Assembly: GCA_036477795.1 (NCBI GenBank)
Contig: JAZGDL010000314.1
Location: 1 to 19,937 of the forward strand
From: JAZGDL01 sp036477795
GTDB lineage: Bacteria > Planctomycetota > Phycisphaerae > UBA1845
DNA length: 19,937 bases
Direction of reading: 5' to 3'
The notes beneath the pieces are model-generated. The model made no database searches. It saw nothing but the letters and a program-made list of their open reading frames with translations, and was not told the DNA's origin. Below are positions 8,010 through 15,134 of this stretch, one piece after another. Within the stretch, counting starts at the first letter, position 1. Each line of letters begins with the position of its first letter. The position numbers were made by a program, and so were the translations under genes.

Positions 8010-8744
8010 CTAAACGATCGATCGACCGCCGTCGACGTTGATCACCTGACCGGTGATGTAGCCCGCCTCAATGCAGAGAAACCGCACGGTTTTGGCAACG
8101 TCCTCAGACGTTCCAGGGCGGCGCAGGGGCACCTGAGAGATAAGCTTCGCCCTGGTGTCGGCGCCGTAAGCCTCCGGGAAGACCGCAATACCGGGAGACA
8201 CGGCGTTCACGCACACGTCAGGGGCCAACGATTTTGCCAGCGCCCGTGTGAGACTGACCAAGGCCGCCTTGGATGCACAGTAGGCCAGATGCGTGCTCCA
8301 CGGTTGGTTGGCGGATATGTCCGCGAGATTGATGATTTTTCCGCAGCCTCGTCGGCGCAGATGCGGCCAGGCGTGACGACAAAGGGCCGCCGCGGCGGTG
8401 ACGTTGACGCGAAACACGTGGTCCCACTGCTCAAGCTCGAAATCAGCCAGATCCATTTCGTGGAAAACGGCGGCGTTGTTCACCAGAATGTCCACGGTGC
8501 CCAGGGCCTCAACAGCCTGGTGGACGATGCCCGGCCAACTGTCCGGCAGGTTGAGATCGGCCTGAATCAGATGGCTTCTACGATTCAGGCGCCGGATTTC
8601 CTCCGCAAGCGACCGGGCCTGGTCTTCAGAGCGGTTGAAGTGCACGGCGATGTCGCATCCCGCCCGGGCGAGTTCCAGGGCGATGGCCCGCCCCACACGA
8701 CGAGCGGCACCGGTGATCAGAGCAACGGAGGTTTCGTGACTCAC
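8010..8744 (-). CDS. Short-chain dehydrogenase/reductase (FabG / pteridine reductase-like)
   Basis: This is an SDR of 244 residues when started at GTG 8742-8744, with ggag 10 bases upstream. A longer frame to 8846 would add residues encoded by the repeat at 8764-8834 and is rejected. A Rossmann NAD(P)-binding motif TGAARRVGRA lies at 11-20, NNAA at 89-92, and the active site comprises S144 in ADISA, Y155 and K159 in YCASK. The C-terminal TGQVINVDGG is the usual SDR ending. The opening resembles pteridine reductase/FolM-like SDRs (TGAAxRxGRAIA, HFNRS), so an NADPH-dependent reductase is likely; the substrate is unknown. It lies 119 bases downstream of the two-TM gene on the same strand. Its last codons are duplicated at 7801-7854. 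Confidence 0.9.
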   Translation of the reverse strand: MSHETSVALITGAARRVGRAIALELARAGCDIAVHFNRSEDQARSLAEEIRRLNRRSHLIQADLNLPDSWPGIVHQAVEALGTVDILVNNAAVFHEMDLADFELEQWDHVFRVNVTAAAALCRHAWPHLRRRGCGKIINLADISANQPWSTHLAYCASKAALVSLTRALAKSLAPDVCVNAVSPGIAVFPEAYGADTRAKLISQVPLRRPGTSEDVAKTVRFLCIEAGYITGQVINVDGGRSIV

Positions 8745-8763
8745 CGCCTGACATCTCCGCGAA

Positions 8764-8834
8764 CCGAGCCGCGACCGTGAGGGAGCGGTCCGGGGAGGAT
8801 CCATCGTCCACCCTCCCTTACGGTCGGGTCTCGG
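8764..8834. repeat. Inverted repeat of the ccgtaaggga family
   Basis: The arms at about 8764-8788 and 8811-8834 are imperfect reverse complements (gaccgtgagggag against gaccgtaagggag). Each arm is a copy of the core of the tandem array at 1-147. The pair sits between the two-TM protein gene and the dehydrogenase start and could form a long hairpin in the transcript. Confidence 0.8.
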
Positions 8835-8863
8835 ATAATATGCCATCTGAATGAAACACTACA

Positions 8864-9259
8864 CTAGTCTCTAGTCTCCTCCGTCTCATCATCCGGGCCT
8901 GTAATGTCGGGCACTTTGTGCATCTGCCAGACGTCGGAGGTCGGGGTGGGGGCCGGCGGCCGGTGCAAAATATGATCACGGTATTTCCGGCTCACCCTTA
9001 GGAAGGCTAACACACTAAGAACGAGGACCAGAAACAGGCCAGCTCCGCATATTATCATGCCCAGTTGGATGTCAGGCAGGAACTCGTTGGGCCCCGGCGG
9101 CACGAGCTTCTCGTGGCGGACCGCCGCATGGCCGCCCACCTGCGGACCTCGCCAGGCCGCCATCAACCACGCAAACAGCAGGATCGAAACACCACCGCCC
9201 AACGCGGCGTATCCCGCGCGAAGCCGCTGTCGATCGGATGATCCGGATTCCCAGGTCAC
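8864..9259 (-). CDS. Small two-transmembrane protein coupled to the DnaJ-like gene
   Basis: A 131-residue protein of unknown function. It starts at GTG 9257-9259, which overlaps the TGA stop of the upstream DnaJ-like gene (sequence GTGA), so it is very probably translationally coupled. Hydrophobic segments lie at about 19-36 (GYAALGGGVSILLFAWLMAA) and about 68-88 (MIICGAGLFLVLVLSVLAFL), with an extracytoplasmic or cytoplasmic loop between them and a Pro- and acid-rich tail. No catalytic motif is visible. The tight link to the J-domain gene suggests that they act together, but the role is unknown. Confidence 0.8.
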   Translation of the reverse strand: MTWESGSSDRQRLRAGYAALGGGVSILLFAWLMAAWRGPQVGGHAAVRHEKLVPPGPNEFLPDIQLGMIICGAGLFLVLVLSVLAFLRVSRKYRDHILHRPPAPTPTSDVWQMHKVPDITGPDDETEETRD

Positions 9260-10275
9260 TCGACACTCTCCACGTTGAACCAGGACATGCGGCTGCGCAC
9301 GTCTTCCGTCGATGCCTCAGCCAGCGCTTCTGCGGCTTGCTCCTGCTCTTGGGTAAGATGTTTGGGCACGATGATTTGAATGACAACGATCTGATCACCG
9401 GGGGTGTCACTGGCAGCTTGGGTGCCGGTGCCGCCGGGGGCAACGCCCTTGCCTCGCAGTCGGAGCCTGGTCCCGCTGGAAGTGCCCGGCGGAATGGTGA
9501 CGGTCATGGGGCCGTGCAGCGTGGGCACATCGATCTTGGCGCCCCGCATCGCCTCAGTAACGGATAACGGCACATCCAAATGGATATCCTTGCCGTCGCG
9601 CTTGAAATAGGCATGCGGCTGGACGTCGCAGATAATGTACAGATCGCCCGGGGGCCCGCCGTTTCGCCCGGGAGCGCCCTGGCCCCGAAGACGGATGCGC
9701 TGGCCGTTGCTCACGTTGGGGGGGATCTTGACGGCGATCGATTCACGCTTCCTGCCGCCGACGCTGCGATCGATCTCCACCGTTGAGCCGTTCACCGCCT
9801 GCTCGAAGGTCAGCCGCACGGCACTCTCGACGTCACTTCCTGGTGCGGCTTTGCGAGGCGGTGGGCCCTGCCGCCGCCCGCCCCCAGGCCACTGCCGCCG
9901 CCCGCCGAAGATCTGCTGGAAGACGCCGCTCCCGCCGCCGGGCCGGGCGCCGCCCCCGAATGCCGCAAACAAATCCTCCAGATCGTCCATTTCAACGGTG
10001 GACCCGCCGCCCCAGGTGTAGTAGCGCCTGCTGTCTCTATCTTCGAAGCGCCCGACGCCCACCTTGCCGAACTGGTCGTATTGCGCCCGCTTCTGCTGGT
10101 CGGAGAGCACTTCATAGGCTTCCTGGATCTTTTTGAACCGCCTCTCCGCGTCTTTGTCCCCGGGGTTGCGGTCCGGGTGGTATCGCTTTGCCAGGGTCCG
10201 ATAGGCTTTCTTGATGGCCTCGGCGGACGCCTTCCGGCTAACACCGAGCAACTGATAGTAATCATCGCCGGCCAT
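9256..10275 (-). CDS. DnaJ/CbpA-type co-chaperone (type II J-protein)
   Basis: This 339-residue J-domain protein stimulates the ATPase of DnaK/Hsp70. The J domain is at residues 4-70 with the essential H33-P34-D35 in RYHPDRNPGD. A Gly/Phe-rich linker (about 85-150) follows, then the two beta-sandwich substrate-binding domains of the DnaJ C-terminal family (about 150-305; VKIPPNVSNGQRIRLRGQG, VTIPPGTSSGTRLRLRGKG). There are no CxxCxGxG zinc repeats, so it is CbpA-like, not canonical DnaJ. The ATG at 10273-10275 has no obvious Shine-Dalgarno sequence, but the J domain begins immediately after it. Its stop overlaps the start of the two-TM protein gene by four bases. It is divergent from the PIG-L gene. 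Confidence 0.95.
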   Translation of the reverse strand: MAGDDYYQLLGVSRKASAEAIKKAYRTLAKRYHPDRNPGDKDAERRFKKIQEAYEVLSDQQKRAQYDQFGKVGVGRFEDRDSRRYYTWGGGSTVEMDDLEDLFAAFGGGARPGGGSGVFQQIFGGRRQWPGGGRRQGPPPRKAAPGSDVESAVRLTFEQAVNGSTVEIDRSVGGRKRESIAVKIPPNVSNGQRIRLRGQGAPGRNGGPPGDLYIICDVQPHAYFKRDGKDIHLDVPLSVTEAMRGAKIDVPTLHGPMTVTIPPGTSSGTRLRLRGKGVAPGGTGTQAASDTPGDQIVVIQIIVPKHLTQEQEQAAEALAEASTEDVRSRMSWFNVESVE

Positions 10276-10622
10276 GAGGTTGACTGCTCAAGACGACAGC
10301 CGTCTGACTCACATTATTGCTCCGGCTGCGCCCGAGTATTCTAGACGCGTCAGAGACTATTGGAAAGGACGTGCCCCATCCTTCGCACAACGCAGGGTGG
10401 GGGACGCAATGGCGTTCCAAATCCCCGAAGTGGCTTGCCGTTTGGCAGAGGCCGCGAAGCCCATCCCCGCTTCACCATTTGGTGGGCGACCCGACCGACG
10501 CCGCGGTGCAACGGCATCATTTTGGGTCATTTGACGATCAAGCGGGCCCGGTTGGCAGCCGAAGAGTTATCGGCGGTTTGGTAATCGACGGGCGATCGCG
10601 GCGCCGCCGGAGCATGTACGGT
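10276..10622. other. Gene-free divergent region between dnaJ-like and PIG-L genes
   Basis: The promoters of both flanking genes should lie here, but I find no convincing -35/-10 pair. 10371-10399 is a second copy of the gtgccccatcctt...cagggtg element at 1649-1677. Frames reading through this region join the PIG-L frame but do not look like protein. Confidence 0.6.
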
Positions 10623-11264
10623 ATGAGACTGGGCAGCGTGAAGACGGCACTGGTGCTGGCGCCGCATCCCGACGACGCCGAGCTGGGCTGCGGGGCGACG
10701 ATAGCCCGCCTTGTCGAGGAGGGCGCCCAGGTGTACTCCGCCACCTTCAGCCTTTGCGAAGAGTCACTGCCGCCGGGCTGGCCCAAGGGCGTCCGCGAGG
10801 TGGAAACGCGCAAGGCCATCCGTGAGCTGCCCCTCCCGCAGGACCACCTTTTGATCTACCGGTATCCGGTGCGCCGGCTGGCACAATACCGCCAGGAGAT
10901 TCTCGACGACCTGGTCGAACTCAACACCCGCCTGAACCCCGACATTGTCTTTATGCCGACGCCCGACGATCTGCATCAGGACCACTCCACCGTAGCCCAC
11001 GAGGGCCTGCGAGCCTTCAAGGTCAAGACCATTTACGCCTACGAGATGCCCTGGAACAACCTGATGTTTCGCACCTCCGCATTCGTATCCGTCACCGACC
11101 AGCACCTGGAGCGCAAGGTGTGCGCCATTTCGCACTACGAATCGCAGCGCGACCGGGCCTATATGAGCGAGGATTTCGTCCGCTGCCAGGCCCGCACCCG
11201 CGGTGTCCAGATCGACGTGCCCTACGCCGAGGCCTTCGACGTGATCCGCACGGTCTACCACTAA
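10623..11264 (+). CDS. PIG-L / LmbE-family zinc deacetylase
   Basis: A PIG-L superfamily N-deacetylase of about 213 residues. These zinc enzymes remove acetyl groups from GlcNAc-containing substrates, including glycolipids, bacillithiol/mycothiol precursors and glycans. The zinc-binding motif PHPDDAELGCG is at about residues 13-23, and the second motif HQDHS at about 120. ATG 10623 has ggag 10 bases upstream; ATG 10614, three codons earlier, is the alternative. The longer open frame from 10317 lacks protein character. It is followed by hairpin repeats and is convergent with the PaaK-like gene. The specific substrate cannot be told from sequence; the nearby LpxD-like acyltransferase and glycosyltransferase suggest an amino sugar in a surface glycan or lipid. 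Confidence 0.92.
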   Translation: MRLGSVKTALVLAPHPDDAELGCGATIARLVEEGAQVYSATFSLCEESLPPGWPKGVREVETRKAIRELPLPQDHLLIYRYPVRRLAQYRQEILDDLVELNTRLNPDIVFMPTPDDLHQDHSTVAHEGLRAFKVKTIYAYEMPWNNLMFRTSAFVSVTDQHLERKVCAISHYESQRDRAYMSEDFVRCQARTRGVQIDVPYAEAFDVIRTVYH

Positions 11265-11274
11265 CGCCCGCAGC

Positions 11275-11350
11275 CCGCTGGCGCGAGAATCCCTTCTCGC
11301 ACCTTCGCACAACCGCTGGTGCGAGAATCCCTTCTCGCACCTTCCGACAA
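11275..11350. repeat. Two tandem 38-bp hairpin units
   Basis: Two copies with period 38, at 11275 and 11313, each carry the gcgagaa/ttctcgc stem. They belong to the same family as the hairpins at 4726-4827, 7853-7920 and 15135-15276. They lie just after the PIG-L stop codon and may act as a bidirectional transcript end. Confidence 0.85.
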
Positions 11351-11358
11351 GGGTGTAG

Positions 11359-11403
11359 ACCACGGGTTGGCGGGCCCCGCGCTGGCGCTTGGGGCTCGGA
11401 TAA
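11359..11403 (+). repeat. 45-bp dispersed element, direct orientation
   Basis: It matches the reverse complement of 15079-15123 with one mismatch in 45. The core (ccccgcgctggcgcttgggg) also occurs at 814-840 and 1688-1714. With the hairpins at 11275-11350 it forms the left boundary of a mirror-image pair around the 11410-15010 operon. Confidence 0.9.
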
Positions 11404-11409
11404 GCGTTC

Positions 11410-12810
11410 CTATACCGCCGTCTCGGTTAGTTGGGTCTTGCCCTGATTGCGCCCCAGGGAGCCCTCTTGGGCCCAAGTGATCCGTGCCTGCACTTGCAGC
11501 GTGTCACGGATCGATCGTTCCACGGTCCGGGCCAGCTCGGCCCGCCGGTGGTCCTCTACCGATGATCGCACTTCCACTCTCAATCGTACGAAACGCCGCG
11601 GCATCTGGTCGTCGAGCACGACGCGGTAGGCCCCGGTCAGCCGGTCGCTAAACCGGGCCAACACGTCGCGGAAGGCGTGGGGAAAGAGGTTGACGCCCTT
11701 GACCACGATCATGTCGTCACACCGGCCCAGCACGGCGAAGCGAAAGCCCGAGCGACCGCAGTGACAGTCACCGACAGCCAGAATGCGGACCACGTCGCCG
11801 GTGCGGAAGCGGATCAGCGGCTGGGCCTGGCGCATCAGGTGGGTCAGGACAAGTTCGCCCCGGGCCCCGCCCTGGATGGGAACGGCGTGCATGGTCGAAG
11901 GGTCGATCAGCTCGGGCAGGAGAATGCCCGCACCGTGAAAGTGGAGCCCGCTGCGGTAACGGCACTCACTGCCGAAGATGCTGAGCACGTCGGACATTCC
12001 GTAGTTGGCGTCGACGGCTTGGATGCCCCATTGGCGCTCAATGGCACTGCGGAAGTTGGGATCGGATACGCCGGGCTCACCGCCGAACAGGCCCTTCCTG
12101 AGGCTGAGTGACGCCGGTGTGACACCCATTTCGTTCACCAGCAGTTCAGCCAGGCGCTCGAGGTAGGAGGGCGTGCAGGAGATGGCCGTGGGCTTGAGCG
12201 TTTGGATCAGCTCCAGCAGGTAACGGGAGTTGCCTACGCCGTAGGGAATCACCGTCGCGCCGGTGCGCTCCAGACAGAGGTGGTCGGTCACACCGCCGCT
12301 CCACAAGCAGTAGCTCAGGCAGTGCACCACGGTGTCCGCCGGCCGCAGCCCGGCGCACCAGAATGCCCGGGCCCCCGCTTCGACGGTGGTCTCAACGTCG
12401 CGCCCGGTGAGCAGGGTGAAGAACGGCCGCGAAGCGGTGCCGGAAGTCCGGTGTACCCGGCGGATGTCATCGTGTGACACCGCAGGCAGCCGTCCGTAGG
12501 GCGGGTGGTTGACCTGATCGAGCAGCAGCTCCCGTTTCTCGGTGAACGGAAACGACTCGAAATCGATGCCGTTGTCCAGGTCGCCCCGGGTAATGCCGGC
12601 GGTGTCGAACCGGTCGCGCCAGAAGGGGCTGTTGTCGAAGGTGTGAATGAGCTGGCGGCGCAGCCGTGGAACTTCCAGGCGATCGTGAAGCTCAGCCGGT
12701 GACATGGTCTCGATGGACCGGTCCCAGAGGTGGTCGTCGCCGCGGCCGCTCCTTGACAGTCGCGGTTCGGACGCCGGCGGTGCGTGATTGGTGGTGTTGT
12801 GCGCTGTCAT
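11410..12810 (-). CDS. PaaK-like phenylacetate/acyl-CoA ligase family protein
   Basis: A 466-residue adenylate-forming enzyme of the phenylacetate-CoA ligase family, which activates a carboxylic acid as an acyl-AMP and usually passes it to CoA. ATP-binding motif RTSGTASRP is at 121-129, YGMSDV at 270-275, and FRTGDV at 335-340 with the conserved Asp. The start of family similarity is about residue 29 (LWDRSIETMSPAEL). I use ATG 12810; residues about 15-23 are encoded by a 28-bp repeat, so the extreme N-terminus is not conserved sequence, and a later start is possible. The C-terminal catalytic lysine region reads GRNQGKTQ. It is the last gene of the operon, 43 bases after the KamA-like gene, with a palindromic repeat in the gap. 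Its substrate could be a product of the KamA-like enzyme (inference). Confidence 0.88.
   Translation of the reverse strand: MTAHNTTNHAPPASEPRLSRSGRGDDHLWDRSIETMSPAELHDRLEVPRLRRQLIHTFDNSPFWRDRFDTAGITRGDLDNGIDFESFPFTEKRELLLDQVNHPPYGRLPAVSHDDIRRVHRTSGTASRPFFTLLTGRDVETTVEAGARAFWCAGLRPADTVVHCLSYCLWSGGVTDHLCLERTGATVIPYGVGNSRYLLELIQTLKPTAISCTPSYLERLAELLVNEMGVTPASLSLRKGLFGGEPGVSDPNFRSAIERQWGIQAVDANYGMSDVLSIFGSECRYRSGLHFHGAGILLPELIDPSTMHAVPIQGGARGELVLTHLMRQAQPLIRFRTGDVVRILAVGDCHCGRSGFRFAVLGRCDDMIVVKGVNLFPHAFRDVLARFSDRLTGAYRVVLDDQMPRRFVRLRVEVRSSVEDHRRAELARTVERSIRDTLQVQARITWAQEGSLGRNQGKTQLTETAV
12741..12768 (-). repeat. 28-bp repeat inside the PaaK-like coding region
   Basis: Identical over 28 bases to 13070-13097 in the neighbouring gene, and related to the array at 1-147. 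Here it encodes PRLSRSGR near the N-terminus, upstream of the conserved part of the ligase. Confidence 0.9.
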
Positions 12811-12830
12811 TGTGCTGCATATTCCGGCGC

Positions 12831-12884
12831 TGTGGGACAGACTTTCCAGCCTGTCATTTGACCGGTTGGAAAACCGGTCCCACA
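12831..12884. repeat. Palindromic repeat spanning the 3' end of the KamA-like gene
   Basis: The outer arms tgtgggac/gtcccaca (12831-12838, 12877-12884) enclose the smaller stem accggtt/aaccggt at 12861-12878. The right half supplies the last codons (about FVGPVFQPVK) and stop of the KamA-like gene. The hairpin may modulate readthrough to the PaaK-like gene. Confidence 0.8.
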
Positions 12885-14059
12885 AAGGATGAATCCCGCG
12901 GCTCGTCGATCTGCCGATCCACTTCGTAGGGCTGGTCGGTGCCGTCCTCATACCAGACCCGCAGGTACCCGTCGCCGTCGGTCCGGGCGCTGGCCGGCAG
13001 GCGATACGACGGGTTCCAGCGCAGGCGGTCGTCAAGCCGGTATCCGGTTTGCAGTAGAATCTCGTTCCGCGCGGCCGCTCCTTGACAGTCGCGGTTCCGC
13101 TCATTGCGTCGCAGGATGCTTCCCTGATAGAGCGAGACCTTGCCGACGTCGGTCATGGCTGCGTAGTGCGGCTTGGCCCTGCCGGAGAAGGCCCCCGAGC
13201 TGGTCAGGCGGTTCATCAGGTGGAGACCGCGCGTCACCGACGTACGGTGGTGGGCCATGCCCCACATGGGCACGCAGTGAAACAGGTAATGGGCTTCAAC
13301 CCCATGGGCCCGCAGCAGATCGTAGAGCTCGCTCAGCACCTCCAGCGAATCGTTCACGCCCTTGAGCAGCGGATGCTGGTTGTAGATGAGGGCCCCGACG
13401 TCCTGCAACCGGCGTATGGCATCGATCGTCTCGGGCCAGAACTCGACGGGGTGGTTGAAGTGCGTGCCGATCTCGATGCGCAGATGGCTGAAGGCGGCGA
13501 ACATGCGGGCCATCTCGCCGTCGATGCGGTCCGGGTCCTGCATGAAGAGGCGGGTGCCGATGCGCACGATCTCGATGTTGGGGGCGTGGCGGGCCATCTC
13601 GGTCAGGGCGCACTCCACCAGCACCCGGGCCATCAACGGATCGCCGCCGGTGATCAGCACTTCGCGCACGTCGTCGCGGCAGGCGGGTGAGCCGAAGTAC
13701 TGGGCGGCCGTTCTGATGGCCTCCGGCTTCAGCGTGTCCACGTCGTATTGGCTGCGGAGGCACCAGCGGCAGTGGGCTTTGCAGGCGGTGGTGAGGATCA
13801 GCAGGACGGTTCGGCGGTAGAGGCGCTCGACGCCATGCAAGGGGCGGCCGGCGTCGTCGATGAGCATCTCGGAGTGGTAATGGCGGTCGCGTTGAGTGAC
13901 GGGGTCGATGATGCCCTCGCGCGGTTCCCGGATGTACTGGCGGGACAGGGCCAGGTATTGGGGCGAACGTCTGCCAAACTGCGCGGCCGTCTCTGCCATC
14001 TTCCGTTGGAGGAAAGGAGAGATGAGCTCCTTGAATTGTCCTTGAATCTGTCCAGCCAC
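12854..14059 (-). CDS. KamA-family radical SAM protein (lysine 2,3-aminomutase-like)
   Basis: The protein has 401 residues. The radical SAM cluster motif is C93-x3-C97-x2-C100 (CKAHCRWC) followed by LRS, matching the CTR of lysine 2,3-aminomutase. ITGGDPLM (136-143) and YNQHPLLKGVND (226-237) are family hallmarks. Two departures matter. The segment that reads CDLSLGIGHFRT in clostridial lysine aminomutase is CVPMWGMAHHRT here, so the substrate-contacting Asp is Val263; and the PLP-lysine loop PGGGGK is absent, with K307 in TDVGK the only nearby candidate. It is probably an aminomutase acting on something other than lysine, or a diverged enzyme. The start is GTG 14057-14059 with ggag just upstream, 18 bases after the LpxD-like stop. 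Residues 321-330 are repeat-encoded, as is the C-terminus. Confidence 0.88.
   Translation of the reverse strand: MAGQIQGQFKELISPFLQRKMAETAAQFGRRSPQYLALSRQYIREPREGIIDPVTQRDRHYHSEMLIDDAGRPLHGVERLYRRTVLLILTTACKAHCRWCLRSQYDVDTLKPEAIRTAAQYFGSPACRDDVREVLITGGDPLMARVLVECALTEMARHAPNIEIVRIGTRLFMQDPDRIDGEMARMFAAFSHLRIEIGTHFNHPVEFWPETIDAIRRLQDVGALIYNQHPLLKGVNDSLEVLSELYDLLRAHGVEAHYLFHCVPMWGMAHHRTSVTRGLHLMNRLTSSGAFSGRAKPHYAAMTDVGKVSLYQGSILRRNERNRDCQGAAARNEILLQTGYRLDDRLRWNPSYRLPASARTDGDGYLRVWYEDGTDQPYEVDRQIDEPRDSSFVGPVFQPVK
13070..13097 (-). repeat. 28-bp repeat inside the KamA-like coding region
   Basis: Identical to 12741-12768 but read in a different frame, giving RNRDCQGAAA at residues 321-330. It lies beyond the radical SAM core, probably in a loop of the C-terminal region. 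Confidence 0.9.
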
Positions 14060-14077
14060 GCGGCTCCCTGCTCCAGA

Positions 14078-15010
14078 TCAACCGACGGTCAGGAGTTTGG
14101 TGAATTGGCCGGGTTCGATGTCGCGAATGTGCCGCGCGGGATTGCCGGCGTACACGGTGTCGGGCGGCACATCGGTCAGCACGTTGGCGCTGATTCCGAC
14201 GATGGACCTGGGCCCCACGGTTTTTCCTTGAATTACGGTGACTTTGGGTGACACCCAGGAGTCGGGTTCTATGCGGGCCCTGCCGCACAGGATCGTTCCG
14301 GCGCAGATGCGGGTGTTGCGGCCGACGCGGGTGTTGTGTCCGATCTGCACGTGGTCATCGATCTTGACGTGGTCTTGGACGACGGTCTGGTCCAGGGCGG
14401 CCCGCTCGATGGTGGTGTTAGCTCCGATCCAAACGGAATCGCCGATGTGTACGCCGCCCAGGTGGGGGAAGTGCAACGGGGTGCCGTCGTCATCGAGGTC
14501 GAAACCGAAGCCGGGCCCGCCGATGACGCTGTTGGCTTTGATGAAACAGTCACTGCCGATAACGGTCTGGCCTTCGATAGCGACGCCGCTGCCGATGACG
14601 GTGCGGTCGCCGATGGTGACCTGGGGGCCTATGCAGGCGTGAGGCCCGACGGCGACGTCGATACCGATCCGGGCTTGGGGCGAGACCACCGCGGTGGGAT
14701 GAATGCGGCGCTCAGTTTGCTCGGCGAAGAAGTGCGAGACGACCTTGATGAAGCTGACCCGCGGCGTGTCGCTGACGATGCGGCTGCCGTCGAAGGAGTA
14801 GGCCAGCGACTCCGGGCAGATGACCACGGCGTCGGGGCAGCCGGAGATTTTCCACAAGGCCTCGGGCGTGGCCCGGCTGGCGAAGGTGATGCACCCGGGC
14901 TCCAGCCGATCCAGTGCACAGGGGCGCCGGACGGGGAGGTCCTCACCGATCAAGTCGAGCCGCAGGTAATCCGCAATAGCGGCGGCTGTTGTTGGCGTGG
15001 TCCCTGTCAT
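14078..15010 (-). CDS. LpxD-like UDP-acylglucosamine N-acyltransferase
   Basis: A 310-residue left-handed beta-helix acyltransferase resembling LpxD, which transfers a 3-hydroxyacyl chain from acyl-ACP to the 2-amino group of a UDP-sugar in lipid A synthesis. Residues 1-100 resemble the LpxD N-terminal uridine-binding domain (LEPGCITFAS at 36-45). Hexapeptide repeats run from about 105 to 275. His225 in QIGHNTRVG aligns with the catalytic His of E. coli LpxD, and GANTTIERAALDQT (196-209) is a family signature. It is shorter than E. coli LpxD (341) and lacks the long C-terminal helical extension. The start is ATG 15008-15010; the upstream frame to 15493 is repeat-derived. It is first in the operon, apart from the usual lpxA/fabZ/lpxC neighbours, so a specialised acyltransferase is as likely as housekeeping lpxD. 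Confidence 0.87.
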   Translation of the reverse strand: MTGTTPTTAAAIADYLRLDLIGEDLPVRRPCALDRLEPGCITFASRATPEALWKISGCPDAVVICPESLAYSFDGSRIVSDTPRVSFIKVVSHFFAEQTERRIHPTAVVSPQARIGIDVAVGPHACIGPQVTIGDRTVIGSGVAIEGQTVIGSDCFIKANSVIGGPGFGFDLDDDGTPLHFPHLGGVHIGDSVWIGANTTIERAALDQTVVQDHVKIDDHVQIGHNTRVGRNTRICAGTILCGRARIEPDSWVSPKVTVIQGKTVGPRSIVGISANVLTDVPPDTVYAGNPARHIRDIEPGQFTKLLTVG

Positions 15011-15078
15011 GTCCGTGTACTCTTGATAGATAGCGCACCGTGTTATCGGCACCTGGGCAGCGCCTCTGAACATAGGGG

Positions 15079-15123
15079 TTATCCGAGCTCCAAGCGCCAG
15101 CGCGGGGCCCGCCAACCCGTGGT
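15079..15123 (-). repeat. 45-bp dispersed element, inverted orientation
   Basis: Reverse complement of 11359-11403 with one mismatch. It lies upstream of the LpxD-like gene in the divergent gap to the glycosyltransferase gene. Confidence 0.9.
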
Positions 15124-15134
15124 CCGCACGGCGG

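Noticed and set aside
8745..8846. Upstream start for the short-chain dehydrogenase
   Set aside because: The added residues come from the inverted repeat at 8764-8834, and the SDR fold begins right after GTG 8744, which has a ribosome binding site.
10317..10622. Longer PIG-L protein from 10317
   Set aside because: The extension contains a dispersed repeat and lacks protein character; the PIG-L zinc motif starts within 15 residues of ATG 10623.
11275..11350. Hairpins after the PIG-L gene as ordinary intrinsic terminators
   Set aside because: There is no T-tract and the same sequence occurs upstream of genes elsewhere; they are repeat elements, though they may still end transcripts.
12811..13104. 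PaaK-like protein starting at 13104
   Set aside because: It would overlap the KamA-like gene by 250 bases and read a repeat; family similarity begins well after ATG 12810.
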